Source of the DNA: DASUME01 sp041179425
GTDB taxonomy: Bacteria; Myxococcota_A; Polyangia; Polyangiales; DASUME01
Direction of reading: 5' to 3'
Length of the DNA stretch: 37,122 nucleotides
NCBI GenBank assembly: GCA_041179425.1
Contig: JBEGTL010000014.1
Coordinates: 1 to 37,122, forward strand
Shown here: positions 13,376 through 20,893 of the stretch, in pieces
Layout of the letters: every line of letters begins with the position of its first letter
How positions within the stretch are numbered: the first letter of the stretch is position 1
Program-made: the position numbers and the translations under genes
Notes under the pieces: generated by a model
Seen by the model: only the letters and a program-made list of their open reading frames with translations
The model's database searches: none
Told to the model about the DNA's origin: nothing

Positions 13376-13960
13376 ATGTCGGACCTCACGAGCCTCGACC
13401 CCAGCGCTCCCATCTTCGACGAGCTTCGCGCCCGTTATCGCGAGCCGCAGCGGCACTACCACACGATGGAACACGTCGACGAGCTGCTCGGCTTGCTCGA
13501 CGCGCTTCGTCTGCATGCCACTCACGTCGACCGCATCGCGTGGGCCATTTGGTTTCACGACGCGGTCTACGATCCGACGCGACCTGACAACGAAGCCAAG
13601 AGTGCGGAGCTCGCGCAGCAATGCCTGCCCGGACTCGGGCTCGACCCTGCCGATGTAGAGGCGGTCGCCCGCATGGTGCTTGCGACGGCGGGTCACCAGT
13701 GGCGTGACGGTGTCGCCGATACGGCGCTGTTCTTGGATCTCGACCTGTCCATCTTGGGTGCGCGGCCCGAGCGCTACGACGCGTACGTCGCACAGGTGAG
13801 AGGGGAGTACGCGTTCGTTCCCGAGCAGACCTTTGTGCTCAAGCGCAGAGAGCTGCTGCGCGCGTGGCTCGCGCGAAGCTCGTTGTACTTCACCGACGTG
13901 GGAAGGACGCGCTTCGAGGCGGCGGCTCGCGACAACATCGCGCGAGAGCTCGCGCGCTGA
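13376..13960 (+). CDS. HD-superfamily predicted metal-dependent phosphohydrolase (COG4339 type)
   Basis: A 194-residue soluble protein. It matches the small predicted HD-domain hydrolases grouped as COG4339. The hallmark RHYHTMEHVDELL is near residue 26, the metal-binding WFHDAVYDP near residue 59 (HD pair), and DLDLSILG near residue 125 supplies the later Asp. The substrate is unknown for the family. It begins 44 bp after the FadL-type gene on the same strand and converges on the oxygenase gene with only 55 bp between the stops. No terminator hairpin was seen in that gap. Confidence 0.88.
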   Translation: MSDLTSLDPSAPIFDELRARYREPQRHYHTMEHVDELLGLLDALRLHATHVDRIAWAIWFHDAVYDPTRPDNEAKSAELAQQCLPGLGLDPADVEAVARMVLATAGHQWRDGVADTALFLDLDLSILGARPERYDAYVAQVRGEYAFVPEQTFVLKRRELLRAWLARSSLYFTDVGRTRFEAAARDNIARELAR

Positions 13961-14015
13961 GACCCGTCGGTGTGCCTCCCCTGCGAGACCGCGAGAGCCG
14001 TCGCATTTCTTACCT

Positions 14016-15608
14016 TCACTCCGATGCGCCGAGAGCCGTCGCTAGCCGTGACGCCAGGATGGTGCCGTCGTACGAGCAGCTCACCAGCTGTCTGTCGGAC
14101 AACGGGAGCACGTCGGTGGCGAAGTTGGTGTGTCGTGCTTCGAACCTGAGTGTTAGGTCGGAGCTCTGCCAGCAGCGTACGTGACCATCCTCCCCGGCGG
14201 TGGCCAGCGTATCGGCATCGAGATAGCGGACACGACGTACGGCGGCATCGTGCGCGGCGAACGTGTGTACGAGGCGTGGCCGTTCGTTGAGGTCGGTCCA
14301 CATCTGAACTCGTCCGTGCGTGTCGCCGGTGACCAGCGTGGTCTGATCGGGAGAGACGGCGAGCGTGCGGAGCGGGACGCAGCCCCGCAAAATGCCAGCA
14401 CACGTGCGTTGCGACAGACTCCACAGTCTGACGTCACCGTCTTCGCTTGCGCTGGCGAGCAAACCAGCTTGGGGTAGCGGCGCAAGCGCCCAGACCCAGC
14501 CTGAGTGGCCGTGCAGCGCGGCAGCTGGCTGGGCTCCGCTCGCCCACAGCGACACGACGCCGTCGGCGCCGCCCGTGGCAAGCCCCTCGTCCTCGAGCGC
14601 GGCCACACAAAGCGCCGCAGCCTGGTGCGCGACCGTGCTGCGCAGGCAACGCTGGCTGGGCACGTCCCACAGCCTCAGGGTGCGATCGCGCGACACCGAC
14701 GCGAGCTGCCCCTGTCCATACGCCGCGAGGCCCAGCACCGACTGCTGGTGTCCATGCAGTACGCCCCGCGGGGTACCGTCGTCAGACCACAGCCGAATGG
14801 CACGGTCGCGACCGCCGCTGGCGAAACCCTCGTCGAGCTTGGCCAGGGCCCACACGTAGCCTTGGTGGCCGACGAAGGGCAAGGCCCGCGCGTCGCGGTC
14901 GACCGCGTGGACACGACGGTAGATGACGTCGCTGCGCACGACGTGTTTGCGGCCGCGCGTGACGGGCTCGCCGGCGTGCCACACGCTGTGATCGAACAAG
15001 ATCAGCGTGCCGATGCGCGGGCGCACGCGCGCGACGACGGCGGGCGCACCATGTGCGGTGGGGCCGCGCGCGTAGAACAGCGTGTCGCCGTCGTCAAAGT
15101 CGTCGCCGTCGGTCAGGTAGATCATGAACGTCAGCCGCGACTGGTGCTGCTCGTCAGCGTGGTACACGCCGTCTTGGTGGATGGTGAACTCTTGGCCCGC
15201 ACGATAGCGACAGAAACGGATCCGCTCGTTGAGCCTGGCCAGCGCAAAGTGCTCGTGAGACGAGACAGCATCAGCTGCAGGCAGCACCTGTGGCGCGTGC
15301 TGCTGGAGCCGATGGAAGAGCTGTGCCGCGAGGGTGGGGTCGTCGACGACTAGCCGGTCGTTGTTGCGGTACGAGGGCGGATAGTCGTCCGAGGCAGCCG
15401 CGAAGCCGGTAGACTCCACGCGCTCGATCAGGCCGCGGCACTCGGCGGGCGACAGAAAGTGCTCGAACACCTCGCAGTAGCCGAGCGCAGGCGGGAGGGG
15501 CGCTCGCCGCTCGCCCGCGAGCGATCCGGTCGTATCGTCGCGAGTGGGCGCTGCCAGACAGAGGACGGGAGCTACGTGCTGGACTCGTTCCTTGACGACG
15601 TTCGACAT
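14016..15608 (-). CDS. 2-oxoglutarate/Fe(II) oxygenase (prolyl-hydroxylase type) fused to a WD40 propeller
   Basis: A 530-residue two-domain protein. Residues 40-222 form a 2OG-Fe(II) dioxygenase of prolyl-4-hydroxylase type. The iron ligands are His134 and Asp136 (TIHQDGVYH) and His201 (VWHAGEPVT), and the 2OG-binding Lys/Arg lies in GRKHVVRSDVIYRR. Residues 227-520 form about seven WD40 blades; six end in LW/MW/CW (for example AIRLW, TLRLW, VSLW, DVRLW) and the seventh is shorter. Hydroxylases of this type modify proteins or small molecules, and the propeller could recruit the partner. ATG 15608 is preferred over an upstream TTG because AGGGG lies just before it. The gene is divergent from a TetR gene, with palindromes in between. 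Confidence 0.9.
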   Translation of the reverse strand: MSNVVKERVQHVAPVLCLAAPTRDDTTGSLAGERRAPLPPALGYCEVFEHFLSPAECRGLIERVESTGFAAASDDYPPSYRNNDRLVVDDPTLAAQLFHRLQQHAPQVLPAADAVSSHEHFALARLNERIRFCRYRAGQEFTIHQDGVYHADEQHQSRLTFMIYLTDGDDFDDGDTLFYARGPTAHGAPAVVARVRPRIGTLILFDHSVWHAGEPVTRGRKHVVRSDVIYRRVHAVDRDARALPFVGHQGYVWALAKLDEGFASGGRDRAIRLWSDDGTPRGVLHGHQQSVLGLAAYGQGQLASVSRDRTLRLWDVPSQRCLRSTVAHQAAALCVAALEDEGLATGGADGVVSLWASGAQPAAALHGHSGWVWALAPLPQAGLLASASEDGDVRLWSLSQRTCAGILRGCVPLRTLAVSPDQTTLVTGDTHGRVQMWTDLNERPRLVHTFAAHDAAVRRVRYLDADTLATAGEDGHVRCWQSSDLTLRFEARHTNFATDVLPLSDRQLVSCSYDGTILASRLATALGASE

Positions 15609-15634
15609 CGCGGGACCCCTCGTGTCGAACAAAG

Positions 15635-15650
15635 TTGGGTGTTCGACCAA
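15635..15650. promoter_or_regulatory. Putative TetR operator 1
   Basis: TTGGGTGTTCGACCAA lies inside a perfect inverted repeat with arms AAAGTTGG/CCAACTTT (15631-15654). It resembles the palindrome at 15697-15712 at 12 or more of 16 positions and lies 27 bp upstream of the oxygenase ATG. It is a likely binding site for the adjacent TetR protein. Confidence 0.6.
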
Positions 15651-15696
15651 CTTTTAGAGTTTGCCGCGAGGCGGGAGACCAGCGCAAGCCAAAACA

Positions 15697-15712
15697 TTGG
15701 TTGTGTGACCAA
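15697..15712. promoter_or_regulatory. Putative TetR operator 2
   Basis: TTGGTTGTGTGACCAA is a palindrome with TTGGT/ACCAA arms. It shares the pattern TTGGxTGTxxGACCAA with the site at 15635-15650. The centres are 62 bp apart, close to six helical turns, so dimers would bind on the same DNA face. It lies 42 bp upstream of the regulator's ATG. Confidence 0.6.
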
Positions 15713-15754
15713 GATTGCGCTACGCTCGTCCCTCGGGGCCCAGGCGGGAGCGGC

Positions 15755-16357
15755 ATGACACGCAAGAGCAACACCGAGCAGCGGCGCGGCGAGATCGTCA
15801 AGGCGCTGCAGACGGCCATTGCGCGGCACGGCTACGAGGGGGCGACCATTCAGCTGATCGCCGCCGAAGCGGGGCTCAGTCCGGGCCTCATTCACTACCA
15901 CTACCGCGATAAACGCGAGATCTTGATCGGGCTCATTGCGGCCCTGCACGAGTACGTGTTGTTGCGGTTCGCGCGGCTTGCCGAAGGGGTCAGCGAGCCT
16001 CGACAGCGTGTGCGTGCGTACGTCGACGCGCGCCTCGGCTTGGGCCGTGGCGCGCAGCCCGAGGCAGTGGCGGCGTGGGTCGCCATCGGCGCCGAGGCCA
16101 TCCGGCAGCCGGAGATTCGCGAGGTCTACCAGGAGGCCATCGCCGCCGAGCTACGCCTCGTGCGCGACCTGATCGGCGACTACCTGGAGTCCATGGGCAA
16201 GAGCCGCGAGGCTGCCGCGCGCTTGGCCTCGGTGCTGATGGCGTTCTTCGAGGGGGCGTTTCAGCTGTCGGCGGCGGCCCGACGCGTGATGCCCAAGAAC
16301 TACGCAGCCGACGCCGCCATGCAGCTGGTGGAGTGTTTTGTGGAGCGCGAAAAGTAG
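15755..16357 (+). CDS. TetR/AcrR-family transcriptional regulator (BetI-like)
   Basis: A 200-residue repressor-type protein. The helix-turn-helix is at about residues 28-52 (TIQLIAAEAGLSPGLIHYHYRDKREIL), in the spacing typical of TetR. The C-terminal ligand/dimer domain is all-helical. ATG 15755 is chosen because GGGAG lies 5-9 bases upstream and because the HTH then sits at the usual distance from the N-terminus; the frame is open further left without homology. It is divergent from the oxygenase-WD40 gene, and the 146-bp interval contains two matching palindromes. The simplest reading is autoregulation together with control of the oxygenase. The effector is unknown. Confidence 0.9.
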   Translation: MTRKSNTEQRRGEIVKALQTAIARHGYEGATIQLIAAEAGLSPGLIHYHYRDKREILIGLIAALHEYVLLRFARLAEGVSEPRQRVRAYVDARLGLGRGAQPEAVAAWVAIGAEAIRQPEIREVYQEAIAAELRLVRDLIGDYLESMGKSREAAARLASVLMAFFEGAFQLSAAARRVMPKNYAADAAMQLVECFVEREK

Positions 16358-16403
16358 GCGGCGAGGGGAGCAGACCGAAGCCCGCACGTAGCTCTCCCAC
16401 CGC

Positions 16404-16982
16404 TCAAGATTTCGGCGACGCTCGCCAGGCAGCGACCAGCTCGTCCCACCTCGTGACGCGTGGGTCGACGTCTCCCATCATGTCGATCAGCTGCGTCCGC
16501 ACGTACGACGCGTCCAGCTTCTCACCCTGTACCTCCAGCAGACGCTCCAGGTCGACGATGTCTTTGGGGCGAAAGAAGAGCAGCTTGAAGACTGCGAGCG
16601 CTGCAGCGGACAAAAACTGAACGACCTGACCCTCGATGGTCACCGCTACGCGGCTGCGCTCGGCCTCTCGCGAGAAGGGGATGCTTGGTGTGAACAAGTC
16701 GAGGCGATAGGGGCCGTAGCGTGCGACGAACATGCCTTCTGTTGTGCTGTCGCGCTGCGCTTGCTGGAGATCGACCGACACGCCGAGCGTGGCGAGCGCA
16801 TCGACGACGAGCTGGAGGTCGACGTCGTCGACGAAGACGTTGATGTCGATGTCGATGGTGGCACGCGGGATGCCCCACACGCCGTAGGCGAGCGCGCCTC
16901 CAACAGCGTAGGAGATATTGCCCGCGTCGAAGGCTCTCGCTACCGCAAGGGCTGCGTCGAGAGGATCACTCGGAGGGGACAA
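16404..16982 (-). CDS. Nucleotidyltransferase-fold protein (AbiEii/MNT-like)
   Basis: A 192-residue protein with the nucleotidyltransferase signature GGALAYGVWG followed by TIDIDINVFV, whose D-x-D pair would bind metal. The rest (dimer-like helices, KDIVDLERLL) resembles AbiEii/AbiGii-type or MNT-like proteins. Some of these transfer nucleotides to tRNA or partner proteins as toxins; others are housekeeping. The start is TTG at 16982, within the last 17 bp of the upstream gene, which implies translational coupling and fits a two-gene module. It converges on the TetR gene with a 46-bp gap. A toxin role is inference from the family only. Confidence 0.75.
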   Translation of the reverse strand: MSPPSDPLDAALAVARAFDAGNISYAVGGALAYGVWGIPRATIDIDINVFVDDVDLQLVVDALATLGVSVDLQQAQRDSTTEGMFVARYGPYRLDLFTPSIPFSREAERSRVAVTIEGQVVQFLSAAALAVFKLLFFRPKDIVDLERLLEVQGEKLDASYVRTQLIDMMGDVDPRVTRWDELVAAWRASPKS

Positions 16983-17370
16983 TGCCGTGCTCGCGTTTTT
17001 GTTCGCGCAGCCTGCGTAGCGCCTGCCGGCTGCTCTCGGGCAGGGGCTCTACCAGGTTCAGGATGCGCTCGGCATCGCCTCGTGCGCGCAGCAAGCGCGC
17101 CGCGCTGCGGCAGACCGCCCGAAGCTCGAGAGCGCGCTGCTCGGGCTCGAGTGCGAGGTAGGGTGCTGCTTCGCGACGAAGCGAGGTGGCATTGTCGACG
17201 GCCCACTTGGGCAACGGCATGCCGGTACTGTGCCAAAGATCGGGCGTGTTGGCGAGTGACGTGAGCCAGACGTCCCAGCCCTGGGCACGACCTACGGGGA
17301 GAAGTGATCTTGATGGCGTCGGCGGAGCGGTCTGCGGGCCCGTGATACACGGCCTCCACGTTGTTGCCAT
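16966..17370 (-). CDS. Uncharacterised partner of the nucleotidyltransferase; N-terminus uncertain
   Basis: I do not recognise this family. The credible part is the last roughly 105 residues, starting near GWDVWLTSLANTPDLW at about 17285. It is helical and charged, with RAVCRSAARLLRARGDAERIL and LPESSRQALRRLREQK. Its stop overlaps the nucleotidyltransferase start by 17 bp. The ATG at 17370 is the first in frame, but residues 1-27 from it overlap a VOC-family fragment read in another phase, so the native N-terminus is probably lost or lies at a non-standard start. By position it could be an antitoxin or modulator of the downstream protein; no domain supports that. Confidence 0.5.
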   Translation of the reverse strand: MATTWRPCITGPQTAPPTPSRSLLPVGRAQGWDVWLTSLANTPDLWHSTGMPLPKWAVDNATSLRREAAPYLALEPEQRALELRAVCRSAARLLRARGDAERILNLVEPLPESSRQALRRLREQKREHGIVPSE

Positions 17371-17407
17371 CAGGGTCGATCAGGAAGGCTGTGACGTAGT
17401 TCTTGTG
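17300..17407 (-). pseudogene. Fragment of a VOC/glyoxalase-family gene (C-terminal ~36 residues)
   Basis: The minus strand reads HKNYVTAFLIDPDGNNVEAV followed by YHGPADRSADAIKIT. This is the typical last strand of VOC-superfamily proteins (FxxDPDGNNxEAV, with the Glu as a metal ligand). Nothing upstream in any frame continues the domain, and the frame runs on without the usual stop. The fragment overlaps the doubtful N-terminus of the gene ending at 16966, so a deletion probably joined the two. Confidence 0.6.
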
Positions 17408-17551
17408 TAAACATGGCTGACTCCTGATTGGTCGAGGCGCGCGAGGTCTCCGCGCGCGAGCAAAGAGGGGAGGGCCGGGCGAAAACCAACCAGGCCGCTT
17501 TGTAGTGCGACGCCGAAGAGGTATACACGGGCTCTCAAGGAGCACGTGAAC

Positions 17552-17770
17552 ATGGAAGAACTCATCAAAGCTGTGGTGGCCAAGACGGGCCTGTCGGAGA
17601 GTCACGCACGGCTGGCGGTAGAGACCGTTCTGTCGTTCCTGAAGACAAAACTGCCGGCACCGCTTGCGAGTCAGCTCGACGGCCTGCTGGCAGGCGGCGG
17701 CTCGGGCGTCGACCTGGGCAGCATCGGCGGCGCGCTCGGCGGCCTGGGCAGCCTGTTCGACAAAAAGTAA
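17552..17770 (+). CDS. Small DUF2267-like protein
   Basis: A 72-residue protein. The N-terminal half (ELIKAVVAKTGLSESHARLAVETVLSFLKTKLPAPLASQLD, given here only as a region at residues 3-43) has the helical pattern of short DUF2267-type proteins. The C-terminal half is a Gly/Leu/Ser-rich tail (GGGSGVDLGSIGGALGGLGS). The ATG at 17552 is 9 bases after AAGGAG (17537-17542) and is preferred over the GTG at 17546, which would be too close. The function is unknown. It precedes the exported-protein gene by 64 bp on the same strand. Confidence 0.75.
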   Translation: MEELIKAVVAKTGLSESHARLAVETVLSFLKTKLPAPLASQLDGLLAGGGSGVDLGSIGGALGGLGSLFDKK

Positions 17771-17834
17771 GCACGCACCAGAACTTGGCGCGTGAGCAAA
17801 AGCAAGAGTAGGAGGGGGAACCGAAAGGATCTCC

Positions 17835-19085
17835 ATGAGCAAGCTCTTCGCCTTTGCGCTCGTCGTGCCGCACCTCCTCCTACTGAGCGTCGCCTCCGCG
17901 CAGACCACGGCCACGCTCCCGCCCGTCAAGGCAGTCGCCTCCAAGGACTACGTGACGGTAGAGGACATCAAGCGTACCACCGAAAAGCCGCAGGGCTTCG
18001 CGTATGGGGTCACGCTTGCCGCCAACCTCAACGTCGCGTCCAACAACGACGTGGTGGGCCAGGTCAACGGCAACTCTTTGCTGTTTGGCGCCAGTGGACT
18101 GACCAAGCTTTCGTACCTGCGCGATCGGCACGAGTGGCTCAACACCGGCTCGCTGAACGAGACGTTTTCGCGCACGCCTGCCGTCAACAAGTTCTTGAAG
18201 AGCAACGACCTGCTCGACGTGCAGAGCCTCTACAGCTACTTCCTGCGCGAGTGGACGGGTCCTTTCGTGCGAGTCGCGCTGCAGACCAGCTTGTTCCAGA
18301 ACTACAAGGTGACGGCCGCGCCCGTCACGTACACTCGTTCAGACCTTCCCGCGGGTGCGCCGCCGGAGACGGACACGACCCAACGCTTCAAGCTGTCCGA
18401 TGGTGGGCAGCCGTTGACCATCAACGAGTCGCTCGGCTGGTTCTTCGAACCGGTCCACTCAGACGTGCTCACCGTCAACGGGCGGGTCGGCTTCGGCGGT
18501 CGGCACACGTTTGCAGACGGTGCGCGGTCGGTAAAAGACAACAACACATACGTCGTGCTCAACGATGTTCATCAGGCTGGTGCCGAGCTGTTCGTCGGTA
18601 TCGACGGCAAAGAGTTTGCAGGGCGCTTGCTCTACAACGCGGGGCTCAGCGCGCTCTTTCCGCTGATCAACAACGACGACACCGATCGCAGCGTCCTAGA
18701 GCTGACCAAGGTCGCTCTGCAAGCCGCGATGGGGATGGGGGTGTTCTCGTGGCTGAGTGTCAACTACCAGCTCAAGGTGATCCGCGACGTTCAGCTGGTG
18801 GACGCCATCCAGGTGCAGAACGCGCTGCTGCTCTCGCTGCAGTGGGCCAAGTCGTCGCCGCTCCCCAACCCGCCCAAGACCCAGGCCGAGCTGGACAAAG
18901 AAAAGATCGCGGCGCTCGAGGCACGCGCAACGTCGGCCGAGCAGCGTGCAGCAGCGGCAGAGGCACGTGTCAATCAAGCGGCGCCCGTCGTGCTCGAGCC
19001 GCCAGCGCAGCCGGAGCCTGTGGTCCCCGCGACGCCAGGCGCGGTGCCTGCGCAGCCCGTGTCTCCCGCGCCACCCGTGCAGTGA
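17835..19085 (+). CDS. Exported beta-rich (probable outer-membrane) protein with Pro/Ala-rich C-terminal tail
   Basis: A 416-residue protein of no family I recognise with confidence. It has a clear signal peptide (residues 1-23, ending SVASA-Q). The middle 300 residues have alternating-hydrophobicity strands and aromatic girdle residues, as expected for a barrel-type envelope protein. Residues about 352-380 form a short Ala/Glu coiled coil (KIAALEARATSAEQRAAAAE), and the last 30 are rich in Pro, Ala and Val. AAAGGA lies about 8 bases before the ATG. A tail of this kind outside the barrel might span the periplasm or contact peptidoglycan; that is inference. It converges on the allophanate hydrolase gene with a 13-bp gap. 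Confidence 0.8.
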   Translation: MSKLFAFALVVPHLLLLSVASAQTTATLPPVKAVASKDYVTVEDIKRTTEKPQGFAYGVTLAANLNVASNNDVVGQVNGNSLLFGASGLTKLSYLRDRHEWLNTGSLNETFSRTPAVNKFLKSNDLLDVQSLYSYFLREWTGPFVRVALQTSLFQNYKVTAAPVTYTRSDLPAGAPPETDTTQRFKLSDGGQPLTINESLGWFFEPVHSDVLTVNGRVGFGGRHTFADGARSVKDNNTYVVLNDVHQAGAELFVGIDGKEFAGRLLYNAGLSALFPLINNDDTDRSVLELTKVALQAAMGMGVFSWLSVNYQLKVIRDVQLVDAIQVQNALLLSLQWAKSSPLPNPPKTQAELDKEKIAALEARATSAEQRAAAAEARVNQAAPVVLEPPAQPEPVVPATPGAVPAQPVSPAPPVQ

Positions 19086-19098
19086 GTCTGATTTCGAT

Positions 19099-20874
19099 CT
19101 ACTTGGCTGCTAGATGCGCGCGGTAGCCGCCGAGGTCAGAGATGTCCTTGGCTCCCTCTACGGCGTAGCTCTCGCAGACAAAGCCCTTCACGCGCTCGCC
19201 ATCCTCCGTCTCTAGCGTCCCAATCGCCAGAGGCGGAGGCACCTTGGCCATGAGCTCGCCGAGTGCGTGCCACGACATATCCCAGAGCTCGATCTCGATC
19301 GCGCGGCCTGCGCCCGGGGTGCGCACGAGGCCGGGCCGCTCGGGTTTGCTGTTGGCGAGGACGTACAGCTTGTACTGTGGAGCCGTGCGCAGCGTCGTGA
19401 CGTAGCGAGCTCGCACGTCGAGCAGCTGTTGGTTGAGCGCGAGACCCCGCATGTGCGCTCCCACCACCGCGACGCGCGCCTCCGCCGCGGGCGGGCGGAT
19501 CTGAGGGTCTGCAGACCGCGGAAGCGGGTAACGCTGTCTGCCCATCCCCGCGCCCGACTGCTCGTGGAGCAGAGCGCCCAGCGCGTCGAGCTTGCTATCT
19601 TGGCCGGGTAGCGCGAGCAGCGAGATACCGTACGGCAGACCGTCGACACGAAACTCTTGGGGCACCGATAGCACGGGGCAGCCCATGAAGTTGACGAAGC
19701 GGGTGTACACACCGAGCTTGTCGTTGACCGCGCGCGGATCGGCCGCATCTTCGCTGCGCCTGAAGTGGGTGGGCACGGTGGGCGTGAGCATGATATCGAC
19801 TTCGGAGAGCTCGGCCAGGCACAGCGCGCGCAGCTGTTCTACGCGCTGCACGGCGGCGAACGCGTCGCTCGCACTGAACTTCTTGCCGCCCAGGATGATG
19901 TCGCGCGTCACGGGCAGCACAAGGTCTTGGTGCGCCTCGATGAACGCTCCCACGCCGAGCAAGCGCTCGACCACGAACGGCCCGTACAACATGTCGCCGA
20001 GCGCAGCGAACGGGGTGAAGTCGACGGGCACGGGCTCTCCGCCGAGCGCGACGAGACGCGCGACCGCGGCCTCGAACACGACCTTACTTTGTTCGTCTCC
20101 ATAGAACTCGAGCGGGGCTGGCACGGCAAAGCGGAACGAGACGGGGCGCGGCACCGACGGCGCGCGTCGTGACGTGATGACGTTGCGCACGACGACAGCA
20201 TCGGCGACGGAGGTGCTGAAGACGGAGAGGCAGTCGAGACTCGCGCACGCGGGCACCATGCCCTGGTTGGAGAACAGCCCCACCGAGGGCTTGAGGCCGA
20301 CGATGTTGTTGAGCGCCGCCGGAACGCGGCCCGAGCCCGCGGTGTCGGTGCCCAGGCTGAAGCTCACGTAGTGTGCGGCGACCGAGACGCCGGAGCCCGA
20401 GCTCGAACCTCCGGACAGGTAGTCGGGGTCGAACACGTTTTCACAAGCGCCGTAGGGAGAGCGTGAGCCCACCAGGCCGGTCGCGAACTGGTCGAGGTTG
20501 AGCTTGCCCAGGCAGATGGCGCCTGCCGCGAGCAGGGCCTCCACGGCAGGCGACGACTGCGTCGGCACGTAGGCGAACGCGGGACACGCTGCCGTGGTGG
20601 GCAGGCCCGCGACGTCGACGTTGTCTTTTACCGCGAAGGGAACGCCAAACAAGGGCTTGTCCGCGAGCCGCGCCGGGGAGACCTCGCCCAGAGCGGCGGC
20701 GCTGGCCAGGACATCGGCAAGCGGTACGCGCGTGATCCAAATGCCGGGCCGCTGCTCGCTGTCCATGAGCGTGTAGAGCTGCGCAATCAACGTTGCGGGC
20801 GAACGCGCCCCCGACCCGTAGGAGGCGTGCAGCGTGGCGATGTCGAGACTGCCGGCAGTCGTAGGTACGCTCAT
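19099..20874 (-). CDS. atzF: Allophanate hydrolase
   Basis: This enzyme hydrolyses allophanate to ammonia and CO2, the last step of urea- or guanidine-carboxylase pathways. The protein is 591 residues, the usual length for the two-domain enzyme. The amidase-signature domain carries the Ser-cisSer-Lys set: Lys83 in AVKDNVD, the Gly/Ser loop SGGSSSGSG at 153-161 with the cis-Ser, and nucleophile Ser180 in GTDTAGSGRVPA. The C-terminal domain, which acts on the amidase product, ends with the typical IEIELWDMSWHALGELMAKVP. GAAGGGAAG lies about 8 bases before the ATG. It is the last gene of the operon, 19 bp after the porin gene. Confidence 0.95.
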   Translation of the reverse strand: MSVPTTAGSLDIATLHASYGSGARSPATLIAQLYTLMDSEQRPGIWITRVPLADVLASAAALGEVSPARLADKPLFGVPFAVKDNVDVAGLPTTAACPAFAYVPTQSSPAVEALLAAGAICLGKLNLDQFATGLVGSRSPYGACENVFDPDYLSGGSSSGSGVSVAAHYVSFSLGTDTAGSGRVPAALNNIVGLKPSVGLFSNQGMVPACASLDCLSVFSTSVADAVVVRNVITSRRAPSVPRPVSFRFAVPAPLEFYGDEQSKVVFEAAVARLVALGGEPVPVDFTPFAALGDMLYGPFVVERLLGVGAFIEAHQDLVLPVTRDIILGGKKFSASDAFAAVQRVEQLRALCLAELSEVDIMLTPTVPTHFRRSEDAADPRAVNDKLGVYTRFVNFMGCPVLSVPQEFRVDGLPYGISLLALPGQDSKLDALGALLHEQSGAGMGRQRYPLPRSADPQIRPPAAEARVAVVGAHMRGLALNQQLLDVRARYVTTLRTAPQYKLYVLANSKPERPGLVRTPGAGRAIEIELWDMSWHALGELMAKVPPPLAIGTLETEDGERVKGFVCESYAVEGAKDISDLGGYRAHLAAK

Positions 20875-20893
20875 GATCTTCCCTTCGTGTTGA

